Below are positions 30,589 to 41,705 of a stretch of 64,000 nucleotides of DNA, piece after piece. Position numbers and translations under genes: made by a program. The DNA comes from Buchnera aphidicola (Nipponaphis monzeni) (lineage in GTDB: Bacteria > Pseudomonadota > Gammaproteobacteria > Enterobacterales > Enterobacteriaceae). Each line of letters opens with the position of its first letter. The stretch's first letter is position 1. The stretch is from assembly GCF_006741185.1 (NCBI RefSeq), contig NZ_AP019379.1, forward strand, positions 434,001 through 498,000, written 5' to 3'. Below the pieces are notes generated by a model, which made no database searches, was not told the origin of the DNA, and saw nothing but the letters and a program-made list of their open reading frames with translations.

Positions 30589-33500
30589 ATGAACAAACTT
30601 AAAAAACCTACATTAATAGATATATTAAACTCTCCAATTACTGGAGAGATATTAATTCAAGCATCAGCAGGGACTGGCAAAACTTTTTGTATAATAATTT
30701 TTTACTTAAGATTGTTATTAAATATTAAATGTAATTATCAAAGCAATAAATATTTGTCAGTACAAGAAATATTAGTATTAACTTTTACTAACAAATCTAA
30801 AGATGAACTAATTATACGAATCAAAGAAAACATACATACGCTAAAAAATATATGTGAAGGTAAACCACAAGTAAACAAAGTCCTAAATAAATTATTTCAA
30901 AATATTAGCAATATACCACAAGCAATCACTGTTCTACAAATAGCAGAATCTAATTTAAAAAACGCTGCTATTTTTACTATACATAAATTTTGTCAAAACA
31001 TCATATACCAAAATATATTTCATATTAATTTATTTCATAAACCTAAAATTATAGATAATGAAGATTTACTATATTTGACAACAACAGTTAATTTCTGGAG
31101 AAAATATTGCTATACTCTACCCGAAGAAATTATACGATTAATTAATACTTATTGGAAAGAACCAAAAGATTTACTAAAAGAAATTAAACCAATATTAATT
31201 CATAAAACTAAAATTTACCAATCGTATCGTTTTAAGCAAATAACACTTATTCAATATTATGAAAATATAATAAATAAAATTAAATCTTTTAAAAAAAAAT
31301 GGAATTTTATAATTACTAAAAATAATACGTTTAAACAATACCTATTCAATAATATTACACATTCTAAAAAAAAAGTATATAACTGGATAAATATAATTAC
31401 ATCATGGAGTCATGAACAAACGAAAAGTTTTTTTATTCCTAAAGAATTACTATTGTTAAAAAAAATTTTTATTAATAAAAATATCTTCAAAGCTCAACAT
31501 TCATTTTTGAAAACTATTACTATTTTTTTAAATAATAACTTTTCTATTAAAGAATTTTTTCTTTATAAATCAATTACGACAATTCGAAATTTTATAAAAC
31601 ATGAAAAAAAAATATCTGAAAAAATAGAAATTAACGATTTAATATCTATAGTTTATCAATCATTAAATAAAAATAACAACTTTCTTTCTAATTTTATAAG
31701 AAAAAAATTTCCAGTAGTATTAATTGATGAATTTCAAGATACTAGTACTCAACAATATAAAATATTTGAAACAGTGTATTTTAACAAAAAAAAAGTAGCT
31801 TTAATATTAATAGCAGATCCAAAACAATCTATTTATAGTTTTAGAGGATCAAACATATTTTCATATTTTAAGATATATCAACGTTTTAAAACAATTTACT
31901 ATTTAAATGTCAATTGGAGATCATCTTACAAAGTAATAGAAAGCATTAATACTTTATTTAGTCAATTTAAAAACCCTTTTATTTTTAAAAATATAAATTT
32001 TAATATAAGTTATGCAAATACATGTAATAAAATAAGTTTTGAAATTGATAACATCTCACAACCTGGACTATCTATTTTTTTTAAAAAAGCTCCTATAATG
32101 TGCATGAGTGAATATTTAAACTGGAGTAGTAATCAATGTGCTTATAACATATACAATTGGTTATCTTTAGGCAAGAAAAAAAGAGCTGTTATTTATATAA
32201 AAAATAAAAAAAAATTTGTAGAAGCTAAAGATATTACTATTTTAGTACGTAATAAACAAGAATCTAACTATATTACTACTGCATTAAATAAATATAATAT
32301 TTCTTCATTTTATCATTCTTATAAAGAAGACATTTATCATCAAAAAGAAACAATTGAAATATTCACAATACTACAAGCAATATTAAATTTTAATAACATA
32401 AACCAGATAAAACAAGCACTTTTAACTACTATAATATCTAAAACTATTTATGATATTGATGCTATTAATAACAATATAAATATATTATCGTCATTTGTTA
32501 GTATGTTTAAAAATTATTTTCATATGTGGGAAAAAAAAGGAATCTTTTATCTCATAAAACAAATTATAATAGATTTTGCAATAAAAAATTTTTCAGCAAA
32601 TCTATACAATCGTCAAAAGTTGTTAGAAAATGTTTTTAAAATTGCTGATAATTTAGAATACCAATCACAATTTACAAATAATCAACATACTTTATTATTG
32701 TGGTTTGCTGATCAAATAAATCAATCTAAGAATGGTATTAAAAATTCATACGCATTAAATTATAATAACTTTAATAATATTAATATTACTACTATACATA
32801 AATCTAAAGGGTTAGAATACCCTTTAGTTTGGATTCCTTTCTTAATCAATTTTTCTAAAATTAAAAAATGCATTTTTTATAACAAAATAAATTTAACATC
32901 TATATTAGATTTATATAATGAAAAAAAAAATTTAAGAAAATCGCAAAAAGAACATTTGTCAGAAGAAATACGATTAATATATGTTGCTCTAACAAGAAGT
33001 ATTTTACATAATAGTATAGCAATTGCTCCAGTAATTAAAGGTACTAGATCATGTAAAAATTCTTTTACAGATATTCATAATAGTGGGTTCGGATACTTAA
33101 TACAAAAAGGGAAAAAACTTTCTCAATCAGGATTAAATAAACAACTTCATACTTTTGATACTAATAAAAATATTAAAATATTATCAGAAAAAATAGTACA
33201 ATTTAAAAAAAATATTATCATTGATGAATCAAGTACAAAAATTAAGTTACATACAATAAATAAAAATATAAAAGATAATTGGTCTATTATTAGCTTCTCT
33301 AAAATAGCGTCTAATACCAAAAATATGTCTTTATATAAAGAACATTACTTTAAAGAGAAAAAAATATTAAAATATAGAAATAACAAAAAATTATTAAATA
33401 CTCATACTTTTCCTAGAGGTAAAACATATGGAAAATTTTTACACAAAATTTTAAAAAACTGCGATTTTAACAAAACTGCAAATTGCTCATTAATTACTCA

Positions 33501-34098
33501 AGAATTGAACAAAATAAACTTAAGTCAAGAATGGGTATATATAATTCAATCATGGATAGAAAGCATATTTAATATTTCTTTAAATACTAAGCATCTAATT
33601 TTAAAAAATTTAGAAAAACAAAATTATGTAAAAGAATTTGAATTTTGTCTACCATTACAAAAGAAAATTAATTTTGAAAAAATTAATAAACTATTAAAAT
33701 TATATAGTCCTATTTCTAAGTTGTCTTCAAATATTAAATATGATAAAGTTGTAGGAGTTCTAAAAGGATTTATAGATGTTATTTTTTATTGGAATAAAAA
33801 ATATTATATAATTGATTACAAATCAAATTGGATAGGGAAAAACAATAATTGTTATACATTTCAAAAAATATATAAAATTATTGCAAATAATAATTATGAC
33901 TTACAATATATTATTTACAGTCTATCTTTACATCGACATTTAAAAAATAAAATGAATGGATATTCATTTAAAAAAAATTTTGGAGGTGTTTTCTATTTAT
34001 TTATAAGAGCTTTTAATCAAAAACATAAAAATAACGGTATATTTTTTACATTACCTTCATACACTTTAATTCAAACATTAGATACGTTACTTAAATAA
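30589..34098 (+). CDS. recB: Exonuclease V RecB (helicase-nuclease)
   Basis: A 1169-residue UvrD-like 3'-5' helicase and nuclease (E. coli 1180). Motif I is ASAGTGKTF (about residues 26-34), motif Ia LTFTNKSKDEL, motif II VVLIDEFQDTS, motif III ADPKQSIYSFRG, motif IV NWRSS, motif V TTIHKSKGLEYPLVWIP and motif VI EEIRLIYVALTRS. The C-terminal nuclease has GFIDVIFYWNKKYYIIDYKS (both metal-binding Asp and the Lys) and YDLQYIIYSLSLHR. All catalytic residues I can check are present, so RecB is apparently functional even though recC is frame-split. Confidence 0.97.
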   Translation: MNKLKKPTLIDILNSPITGEILIQASAGTGKTFCIIIFYLRLLLNIKCNYQSNKYLSVQEILVLTFTNKSKDELIIRIKENIHTLKNICEGKPQVNKVLNKLFQNISNIPQAITVLQIAESNLKNAAIFTIHKFCQNIIYQNIFHINLFHKPKIIDNEDLLYLTTTVNFWRKYCYTLPEEIIRLINTYWKEPKDLLKEIKPILIHKTKIYQSYRFKQITLIQYYENIINKIKSFKKKWNFIITKNNTFKQYLFNNITHSKKKVYNWINIITSWSHEQTKSFFIPKELLLLKKIFINKNIFKAQHSFLKTITIFLNNNFSIKEFFLYKSITTIRNFIKHEKKISEKIEINDLISIVYQSLNKNNNFLSNFIRKKFPVVLIDEFQDTSTQQYKIFETVYFNKKKVALILIADPKQSIYSFRGSNIFSYFKIYQRFKTIYYLNVNWRSSYKVIESINTLFSQFKNPFIFKNINFNISYANTCNKISFEIDNISQPGLSIFFKKAPIMCMSEYLNWSSNQCAYNIYNWLSLGKKKRAVIYIKNKKKFVEAKDITILVRNKQESNYITTALNKYNISSFYHSYKEDIYHQKETIEIFTILQAILNFNNINQIKQALLTTIISKTIYDIDAINNNINILSSFVSMFKNYFHMWEKKGIFYLIKQIIIDFAIKNFSANLYNRQKLLENVFKIADNLEYQSQFTNNQHTLLLWFADQINQSKNGIKNSYALNYNNFNNINITTIHKSKGLEYPLVWIPFLINFSKIKKCIFYNKINLTSILDLYNEKKNLRKSQKEHLSEEIRLIYVALTRSILHNSIAIAPVIKGTRSCKNSFTDIHNSGFGYLIQKGKKLSQSGLNKQLHTFDTNKNIKILSEKIVQFKKNIIIDESSTKIKLHTINKNIKDNWSIISFSKIASNTKNMSLYKEHYFKEKKILKYRNNKKLLNTHTFPRGKTYGKFLHKILKNCDFNKTANCSLITQELNKINLSQEWVYIIQSWIESIFNISLNTKHLILKNLEKQNYVKEFEFCLPLQKKINFEKINKLLKLYSPISKLSSNIKYDKVVGVLKGFIDVIFYWNKKYYIIDYKSNWIGKNNNCYTFQKIYKIIANNNYDLQYIIYSLSLHRHLKNKMNGYSFKKNFGGVFYLFIRAFNQKHKNNGIFFTLPSYTLIQTLDTLLK

Positions 34099-34112
34099 TT
34101 CATAATTATTTT

Positions 34113-35930
34113 ATGAAAACAAATAAATTATTAAAATATATAAAAAAAAATAATATAATAAATACAACTAATGCTCAGTTTGCTTTATCTATTAATAAAA
34201 AAGAAGAACCTATAACTACATTAGCAATAATATGTGTACATCAAGCAATTATAGATGGTCATGTTTGTCTACCTATAAATGAAAATAAAAAACTATTTTA
34301 TTCAAAATACAATAATACATTTATTATACATTTTTTAAAATATATTAAAACAAAAAAAATTGAAAATTTGTTAAATAAAAATATTATTGGGAACGGTTCA
34401 TATCCAACTCCATTAGTTTTATTTAAAAATTCTTTATATCTTTATAAAACTTGGAAATCTGAACAATCTATATCAAATTACTTCAAAAATCCAACCCAAG
34501 AAAAAAAATACACGCCTTACAAAATAAAAAAAGTTCTAACTAAAATTTTTAATCAAAAATTTTGTAATTTACAAAAAATAGCTGTAGCTATATCTATTTT
34601 ATATAAAAATACATTTATTATTGGAGGCCCAGGAACTGGAAAAACTACTGTTGTTTCAAAAATAATTTTATCTTTTATTCGTTTATCAGAAAAATTTATT
34701 AAAATTAAATTAGCTGCGCCTACTGGTAAAGCAGCAATAAGATTAACAGAGTCTTTAAAACATAATTTAAAACGGTTAGATATAACTACTCAAGAAAAAC
34801 TTATATTCCCTTCTAAAACTATTACTTTACATAAATTACTCAAAATTAATTCGAAATTTCAAGAAAAAATTTTACAAGATAATGAATTATTAGATTTAGA
34901 TATACTTATAATTGATGAGTCTTCGATGATTGACATTTATATTATGGAGCAACTAATTAAAAAATTACCTAAACATTCGAAATTAATTCTAATAGGAGAT
35001 TTTAATCAATTACCCTCTATTCAACCTGGTAATATTTTAAAAGATATTTGTCAACATGCAAATAATAAGTATAGTATAAAAACAGCAAAAATACTAAAAT
35101 ATTTTATAAACTACGAAGTTCCAATATCAAATTGTTCTACTGATTCTAATTTAAAAGATAACATTTGCATATTAAAAAAAAATTATAGATTTATACAAGC
35201 TCCTCATATTAAGATACTATCTCAATTGATTTTAAAAAATAATGATAAAAATCATAAAAAATTGTTTAATAATAGTTACAAAAACGTGATATATAATGAA
35301 ATATATAACATATGTTCGTACGAAAATATGATTAACACTCTTACTAATAATTATGAAAATTATTGGCAAGCAATTTATAATAAAAAAGAATTAAAACAAA
35401 TAATATATATATTTAACAAATATAGAATACTATGTGCTGTAAATAAAGGATTATTCGGAACAAATAGAATAAATAAAAATATTGAATTAAATATGCAACA
35501 TAAAAAATATATACACAATAATATTAATTTAAATAATTCATTATATGTTGGTAAACCTATTTTAATTACAAAAAGTAACAAAGCATTAAAATTATTAAAC
35601 GGAGATATAGGAATTTTAATGTTAGATGATGTTAATCAACACTTAAAAGCATTTTTTCTATTACCAAATAATTCTATTAATATTATTCCTGTACAGTTGT
35701 TAACACATTATCAAACAGCTTGGTGTATGACAATACATAAATCACAAGGATCAGAATTTAATACAATAGCTATTATATTACCTAATAAATATTCTAAATT
35801 GTGTACCAAAGAATTAATTTATACAGCTATTACTCGCGCAAAAAAAAAATTTTTATATATAGTAGTAAAAAGGTATTCATTAAAGCGACAAATACATCTA
35901 CATTTCGTTTTAGCAATTTACCACAATTAA
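34113..35930 (+). CDS. recD: Exonuclease V RecD (5'-3' helicase)
   Basis: A 605-residue superfamily 1B helicase (E. coli 608) and third subunit of RecBCD. Walker A is IIGGPGTGKTTVVSKI. LAAPTGKAAIRLTESL (motif Ia), LDILIIDESSMIDI (motif II), LIGDFNQLPSIQPG (motif III) and MTIHKSQGSEFNTIAIILP with YTAITRAKK (motifs V and VI) are intact. It starts 14 bases after recB ends, consistent with one transcript. It is convergent with argA. Confidence 0.97.
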   Translation: MKTNKLLKYIKKNNIINTTNAQFALSINKKEEPITTLAIICVHQAIIDGHVCLPINENKKLFYSKYNNTFIIHFLKYIKTKKIENLLNKNIIGNGSYPTPLVLFKNSLYLYKTWKSEQSISNYFKNPTQEKKYTPYKIKKVLTKIFNQKFCNLQKIAVAISILYKNTFIIGGPGTGKTTVVSKIILSFIRLSEKFIKIKLAAPTGKAAIRLTESLKHNLKRLDITTQEKLIFPSKTITLHKLLKINSKFQEKILQDNELLDLDILIIDESSMIDIYIMEQLIKKLPKHSKLILIGDFNQLPSIQPGNILKDICQHANNKYSIKTAKILKYFINYEVPISNCSTDSNLKDNICILKKNYRFIQAPHIKILSQLILKNNDKNHKKLFNNSYKNVIYNEIYNICSYENMINTLTNNYENYWQAIYNKKELKQIIYIFNKYRILCAVNKGLFGTNRINKNIELNMQHKKYIHNNINLNNSLYVGKPILITKSNKALKLLNGDIGILMLDDVNQHLKAFFLLPNNSINIIPVQLLTHYQTAWCMTIHKSQGSEFNTIAIILPNKYSKLCTKELIYTAITRAKKKFLYIVVKRYSLKRQIHLHFVLAIYHN

Positions 35931-36029
35931 TTTATACATATTAACCATATATAAAAATATACTTAAAACATTATTAATGTATTTTTTTAAAAAAAACTAA
36001 TACTATTAATAATGAACAGTATATTGTTA

Positions 36030-37367
36030 TTAATTTACGTCAATGATCAACATTTTAGACCCTCTTTGATAATTATACATTTTTTTCTTACTATCTGGCA
36101 AAAAATTAATTTTTATTGGAATAAAACCTTTTTCTCTAAACCAATGAATACTTTGAGTAGTAAGTACAAATATTTTCTTTAAATGCAGTTCTTTAGCCTT
36201 TATTTTAATTTTGTTCACAAGTAACTCTCCTCTAGAAGAATTACGGTAATCAGGATGAACAGCAACGCAAGCCATTTCTCCCATTTTTTCCTTAGGAAAA
36301 ATATACAAAGCCGCACAACCAATAGTTAAATTATCTTTTTCTATGATAATAAATTTATCAATTTCCATTTCTAATTGTTCTCTAGATCTACGAACTAAAA
36401 TACCTTTGTTTTCTAAAGGTCTAATTAACTCTAAAATTCCTCCTATGTCATTTATAGTAGCCATGCGGATGTTTTCAGAAGATTTCATTACCATTTGAGT
36501 TCCAATGCCATCTCTAGAAAACAACTCTTGCAACAAAGCTCCATCTTCATAATAACTAATAATATGACTTCTGGGTATTCCACTATTACAAGCCTTTATG
36601 GCCCCTATTAAAAATCGTACAAGACTTGTAGGCACAAATTGATTAATCATTAATTGTTTAATAATTTGTTTTGCTGTATTAGGAAATAATTCTGAAATCG
36701 TCTTTCCATTAGTATTAACAAGCCCTTTCTCTTTACAAAAACCAACTATTTTTTCTACTTTTAAAGCAATAGCCACTTCTGTTGCTATTTCTTCAGATAT
36801 TAAATTAAAACTTTCTCCTGTAACAGACGCAGCAATTGGTCCAATAAGTACTATATTATTATTATTTAATTGAGATTCTATAGACTTTTTATTAATTTTT
36901 CGTATTTTCCCGCTATTAAGATAATCTACTCCATCATTTACACCTAGCGGTTGGGCAATAACAAAGTTTCCACTGACAACATTAATATGAGATCCTTGTA
37001 ATGGAGTATTACTTAAACTCATAGATAATTTAGCTGTAATATCTAACTGTAATTTTCCAGAAATTTTTTTTATTTGTTGCAGTGATGCATAATCTGTAAT
37101 TCTAATATATTTATGATAATGAATTTTCATTTTATGCTTTAACAAAATTGAATCTATCTTAGGGTAAATTCCATATACTACAATTAATTTAATGCCTAAA
37201 CTATGTAATAAACCTATATCGTTGATTATTCCAGAAAAATTAACATTTTCAATAGTTTCTCCGTTTAACATAATCACAAATGTTTTACCTCTATGTGTGT
37301 TAATATATGGAGAACTATGACGAAAACTCTGAATTAATTTAATACCTAACTTATCCATATTTTCCAC
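36030..37367 (-). CDS. argA: N-acetylglutamate synthase
   Basis: A 445-residue enzyme (E. coli 443) that acetylates glutamate, the first step of arginine synthesis. The N-terminal amino-acid-kinase-like domain (FVIMLNGETI to about residue 290) carries the arginine feedback site in relatives. The C-terminal GNAT domain shows MACVAVHPDYRNSSRGELLV, FVLTTQSIHWFREKGF and the terminal NYQRGSKMLI. It lies between recD and initiator tRNA-Met, as in E. coli once amiC is removed. Confidence 0.97.
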   Translation of the reverse strand: MENMDKLGIKLIQSFRHSSPYINTHRGKTFVIMLNGETIENVNFSGIINDIGLLHSLGIKLIVVYGIYPKIDSILLKHKMKIHYHKYIRITDYASLQQIKKISGKLQLDITAKLSMSLSNTPLQGSHINVVSGNFVIAQPLGVNDGVDYLNSGKIRKINKKSIESQLNNNNIVLIGPIAASVTGESFNLISEEIATEVAIALKVEKIVGFCKEKGLVNTNGKTISELFPNTAKQIIKQLMINQFVPTSLVRFLIGAIKACNSGIPRSHIISYYEDGALLQELFSRDGIGTQMVMKSSENIRMATINDIGGILELIRPLENKGILVRRSREQLEMEIDKFIIIEKDNLTIGCAALYIFPKEKMGEMACVAVHPDYRNSSRGELLVNKIKIKAKELHLKKIFVLTTQSIHWFREKGFIPIKINFLPDSKKKMYNYQRGSKMLIIDVN

Positions 37368-37495
37368 AAAAATTTAAAAAAAAATATGACTCAAATTTTA
37401 TTTAAAAAAATTAATAATTTAAATTTTTTTAAATAAACTAAAAAATCAATATTTGGAAAAATAGCACATTTTTATGTACTAAATTTTTTTTAAAA

Positions 37496-37572
<77 letters not shown>

Positions 37573-39001
37573 ATTTTTTTTACTTTTTTCATTATATCAT
37601 TTTAAATATGTAATAATCAATACTTTTTTTTAAAATTTTTTATATTAATTATTTAACAAATAATTAATATAATACTATCGTAGTGCAAATCTTATTTTAT
37701 CATATAAATGATTATAATCAATTTAATAAAAAGTAAACAATAAAAAATATGAATTAAGACATATATAATTAATAGTACATTAATATTAATGTACATCTTT
37801 TCTAAATAATTATGCAAATCTTGCTAAAAAATTGCTTATATAATTAACCTTTAAATATTTTAAAAGGTCCTCATAGTGTTTATGTTAACGACATAGTCAA
37901 TCATGCATATGGTGTAATATTAGAAATAAATCAACATTAAAAATATTCATAAAAAAAATTATAACTCTAATAAAAAATGTTTAAACACACTATAGTGAAT
38001 TCAGAAAAAAATTTTTATTTCAAAATTAAAAAATTTTGATATATCTTATACACAAATGATAGGTATTTACTATCCAAATAACATAAAACTTACAATATAT
38101 TAACCTCTATTATAAAAACTAAACATACAGCTTAAAGAAATCTTAAATATCTTATATAGCCAACTTTTAATTAGAAACACATAAAATTTATTTTTTAGTA
38201 AGAAAAAATATGTCCTAGTGTACTAAAAAATAGTATTACTTATAATAATTCATTATTAAACAATTTCATTATGAAAGTATAGGGAAATGAATATATCAAT
38301 ATTAATAAAAAAACCTATATTTTTTAATTATTCAAAAAAATAAATGGACTTATATTAGAAATTAGTAATTTTTTATTGAAAAACTATTAAATGAGTAAAG
38401 ATTGTTTCAATAAAAATTGAAAATTAGTGGAGAAATAACATATAAATAAATTCAACTATTATTAAAAAAAATAAATTTTTTATGTTTTTCAAAATTATTT
38501 TACATGATTCTCTATATAAGGATCTACTTCAATTTCTTTAATACCTCAAATTACTATTGTAAAAACTCTACTATAATAAAAATTAGAAATATTATATTTT
38601 CTAAAATAACTTTAATTAATATTAATAGTAAGTTAAATCACAAATGTGAAATAAAATCACTAACAATTTTAAATACAGAAGATACTATTAAAAAATAACA
38701 TGTTAATGTGCACTACAAAGATTTGATAAAAACGTTAAAATTTTAGTTGGATTATATAATCATTGCGGAAAAATTTAAGTACCAAATAACAAATAAATAT
38801 TAAATGTATACTTAAAGAGTATATATATTTATGTTACAATTAAAAAATTATATTGCTAATTAAATTTTTCATCACAAAAGACATAATTATATATGTAATA
38901 TAATAATATTTTTTATTATTCATATAAAAATGTTTTTACTAAGAAACTTTATAATTTTAACAATTACAATTGTATTTAAAATGTTTAAAATAAGAAAGTA
39001 T
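37573..39001. other. Gene-free region upstream of ribH
   Basis: About 1.4 kb between tRNA-fMet and ribH. No intact gene is recognisable. A short codon-like patch at 37848-37940 reads PLNILKGPHSVYVNDIVNHA and a few more residues before a stop, with richer composition than its surroundings; I cannot assign it. An open stretch at 38504-38698 (64 codons) has no family resemblance. The region is best read as one or more eroded genes. Confidence 0.5.
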
Positions 39002-39469
39002 ATGAACATAATTCAAACTGGGCTATTAGCAAAAGATGCAAAAATTACAATAATAATTTCTAGATTCAATTATTTTATTAATGAGCAATTACTTGAAGGA
39101 ACATTAGATATTTTGAAACGAATTGGGCATGTAGAAAACAATAATATTACTATTATAAAAATTCCAGGAACTTTAGAACTACCACTAATTACTCAAAAAA
39201 TTGCATCTTTAAAAAAAAATGATGCTATAATTACTATTGGAAGCGTTATCCAAGGAGAGACAATACACTTTAAAAGTATAATTAATACCGTCTATAATTT
39301 ATTACCTAAAATTAGTTTAGAAAATAATATTCCTATCATAATAGGTGTTTTAGCAACTAATAATATTAAACAAGCCATTGAAAGATCTGGAGGTAAAAAA
39401 GGAAACAAAGGATGTGAGATTGCTTACGTAACTTTAGAAATGTTAAATTTAATTAAAATTATTAAATAA
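39002..39469 (+). CDS. ribH: 6,7-dimethyl-8-ribityllumazine synthase
   Basis: A 155-residue subunit (E. coli RibH 156) of the capsid-like enzyme that condenses the RibD-derived pyrimidine with dihydroxybutanone phosphate. The start at 39002 is chosen because MNIIQTG matches the E. coli MNIIEAN start; an in-frame ATG at 38930 would add 24 hydrophobic residues foreign to the family. ISRFNYFINEQLLEG, IPGTLELPL, the active-site His in GETIHF and AIERSGGKKGNKGCE are recognisable. The usual VIRG is VIQG here. Confidence 0.93.
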   Translation: MNIIQTGLLAKDAKITIIISRFNYFINEQLLEGTLDILKRIGHVENNNITIIKIPGTLELPLITQKIASLKKNDAIITIGSVIQGETIHFKSIINTVYNLLPKISLENNIPIIIGVLATNNIKQAIERSGGKKGNKGCEIAYVTLEMLNLIKIIK

Positions 39470-40063
39470 CAATTATTAACTTTAATTAAGCATATGCCTT
39501 AGAAACAAAATTATAAACATTACAATTTTTTTTAAATTTTAGTAATTAACTATATTGGATCTTATGTTTATCTTAAATTTTAATTAAATTAAAATTATAT
39601 ATTTTTAGAAATAAGATATCTGAAACGTATATTTACTAACGTAAGTAATACTTTAAAAGTAACTTAATGAATTTTTAAAATAAGTTTAATTTAATTACTA
39701 AAGAATACAACTAATGATAAAAAATAATCTATTTTCATTTAAAAAATTTAGATAATATGTGTAAAAAATAAATTAAAAATATTCTACATAAATAAAATGT
39801 TTTGCTTTTAAAAAAATTTTCAACATTCAATATTTTAAACGGCAAATAAGTCTATATAAAAAAATCAATGTACAAAAAATACAAATAATATTGAAAAATA
39901 AATTTTCATTCATAAATAACATAAATACAACTATATACTTGAAATATAAAAAATTAATTAATTATATTTTGAGAGCAAAAAAAATTTTTTAAAAAAATAT
40001 TGTGTAATATATTGTCTAGACAAATTACTTTATATATAAAATAAAAAATTGAGTACACAAACA
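39470..40063. other. Spacer between ribH and ribD
   Basis: A spacer of 594 bp of low-complexity AT sequence. A near-perfect AT palindrome (AATTTTAATT/AATTAAAATT) lies about 110 bases after ribH. No FMN-riboswitch consensus, ORF or RNA gene is visible. Gene order is inverted relative to E. coli, where ribD precedes ribH. Confidence 0.45.
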
Positions 40064-41179
40064 ATGTTAGATACTTTTTATATGAAAAAAGCTATTGAAT
40101 TAGCGAAAAAAGGAGAATTTACCACTGCTCCTAATCCTAACGTAGGTTGTATCATAGTAAATAATAATGAAATAGTAGGACAAGGGTGGCATTGTCAAAC
40201 AGGAAAAGAACATGCTGAAATTATAGCATTAAATATGGCTGGTTCTAAAGCTATAGGATCAACTATGTACGTAACATTAGAACCTTGTTCTAATTTTGGA
40301 CATACTCCTCCATGTTTTAATATAATCAAAAAATCCGGTATAACTAAAATAGTTATAGCTACACAAGATCCTAATCCTTTAAATTCCGGAAAATCAATCA
40401 GTTTTTTAGCTAATAGCAATATCCAAGTTAAAATTAACATTTTAGCTAATGAGTCAAAAAAAATAAATAAAGGGTTTTTTAAGCGAATGGAGACTGGATT
40501 ACCATTTGTCCAATTAAAATTAGGAGCTTCTATAGATGGAAGAACTGCGACTGTACATGGTCATAGTAAGTGGATTACTTCTATTCAATCACGTAAAGAT
40601 GTACAATATTATAGAGCAAAAAGTTCAGCAATTTTAAGTAGCAGTAATACTATACTTAATGATAATCCATATTTAACCGTACGCCTTGAAGAAATAGATA
40701 AAACGGTAATGTTACAAAAAGAAATAAAAAATACTTTTAAACAACCAATACGGATTATTATTGATAGTCAAAACAAAATAAAAAACAATTATAATTGTAT
40801 TAATCAACAAGGAAATGTTTTCTTAATAAGAACTAAAAAAGATTGTCACAAATGGCCTGCAAATGTTCAACAAATTATAGTAAAAGCTACGAACAAGAAA
40901 ATAGATTTAAAAAATTTATTTTTATTATTAGGTACATATCAAATAAATAACATTTGGGTAGAAGCTGGTCCAACATTATCTGGATTACTAATTGAAAAAA
41001 AAATAATAGATGAACTTATTATTTATATATCACCTAAAATATTAGGACATACATCTAAACCTTTATTTATTATAGAGAAAACACTAAAATTACCTCCTAA
41101 TTTCATAAAATTAAGTTTTACAGATGTACGTAAAATAGGACCTGATATTCGTATTACTATTAAACCTATATACTTATAG
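40064..41179 (+). CDS. ribD: Bifunctional riboflavin deaminase/reductase RibD
   Basis: A 371-residue protein (E. coli 367) carrying out two successive steps of riboflavin synthesis. The N-terminal cytidine-deaminase-like domain has the zinc sites H-A-E (KEHAEIIAL) and PCSNFGHTPPC. The C-terminal reductase domain shows LGASIDGRTA, KWITSIQSRKDVQ, AILSSSNTILNDNP and WVEAGPTLSG. ATG 40064 is preferred because MLDTFYM aligns with E. coli MQDEYYM; a TTG at 40049 is in frame upstream. It ends in TAG. Both domains are fused, as in E. coli. Confidence 0.96.
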   Translation: MLDTFYMKKAIELAKKGEFTTAPNPNVGCIIVNNNEIVGQGWHCQTGKEHAEIIALNMAGSKAIGSTMYVTLEPCSNFGHTPPCFNIIKKSGITKIVIATQDPNPLNSGKSISFLANSNIQVKINILANESKKINKGFFKRMETGLPFVQLKLGASIDGRTATVHGHSKWITSIQSRKDVQYYRAKSSAILSSSNTILNDNPYLTVRLEEIDKTVMLQKEIKNTFKQPIRIIIDSQNKIKNNYNCINQQGNVFLIRTKKDCHKWPANVQQIIVKATNKKIDLKNLFLLLGTYQINNIWVEAGPTLSGLLIEKKIIDELIIYISPKILGHTSKPLFIIEKTLKLPPNFIKLSFTDVRKIGPDIRITIKPIYL

Positions 41180-41288
41180 TAACAAATTACATTTATAAAC
41201 TAAAAAATTAATATGAAAAAAGTAAAAAAACTATTTTTTTTAAAGAAATAAACACAACCTCTTACTTTTAAACCAAAAGGTCTCAATC

Positions 41289-41705
41289 ATGAAAATAACC
41301 CCTAGAAGAAGGGCTAGAGAATGTGCCGTACAATTATTATATTCATGGCAAATGACTAATAACTCTATTCAAGATATTGAAATGCAATTTTTAGAAGATC
41401 AAAAAATAGAAGGAGTTGATTTAATTTATTTCAAAGAATTAATAAAAGGTATTCATGAAAATTATCAATATTTAGATAAATTAATGCTACCTCATATTTC
41501 TAGAACATTAAAACAATTAGGACAAATAGAAAAAGCAATTTTAAGAATTGCATTTTATGAATTATCTAAAAGATATGACATTCCTCCTAAAGTTTCTATT
41601 AATGAAAGTATAGAACTTGCTAAATCTTTTGGCGCTAACAAAAGTCATAAATTTATTAATGGAGTATTAGACAAAGCTGCATTAAAAATACGTTCTTTTA
41701 AATAA
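41289..41705 (+). CDS. nusB: Transcription antitermination factor NusB
   Basis: A 138-residue all-helical protein (E. coli 139) that with NusE binds boxA RNA for rRNA antitermination. [16 protein letters not shown] at the N terminus, [30 protein letters not shown] and NGVLDKAA match E. coli nearly residue for residue. It follows ribD, as in the E. coli ribD-ribH-nusB group. AAAAGG precedes the ATG. Confidence 0.97.
   Translation: MKITPRRRARECAVQLLYSWQMTNNSIQDIEMQFLEDQKIEGVDLIYFKELIKGIHENYQYLDKLMLPHISRTLKQLGQIEKAILRIAFYELSKRYDIPPKVSINESIELAKSFGANKSHKFINGVLDKAALKIRSFK

Noticed and set aside
37866..37940. Similarity of the coding-like patch to FolE (PH and YV-EI pattern)
   Set aside because: The match needs a gap within a few residues and no other FolE motif follows. 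I do not assign it.
38504..38698. 64-codon open frame in the ribH upstream region
   Set aside because: Low-complexity Ile/Asn/Lys composition, no recognised motif and no ribosome binding site. It is more likely chance or debris than a gene.
38930..39001. Upstream in-frame ATG that would extend RibH by 24 residues
   Set aside because: The extension has no counterpart in the family, and the internal ATG at 39002 aligns exactly with the E. coli start.
40049..40063. TTG as ribD start
   Set aside because: The ATG at 40064 gives a start aligned to E. coli RibD; the five extra residues have no support.
39470..40063. FMN riboswitch upstream of ribD or ribH
   Set aside because: No conserved RFN-element core (AGGG, GGTGAAATTCC-like boxes) is present.
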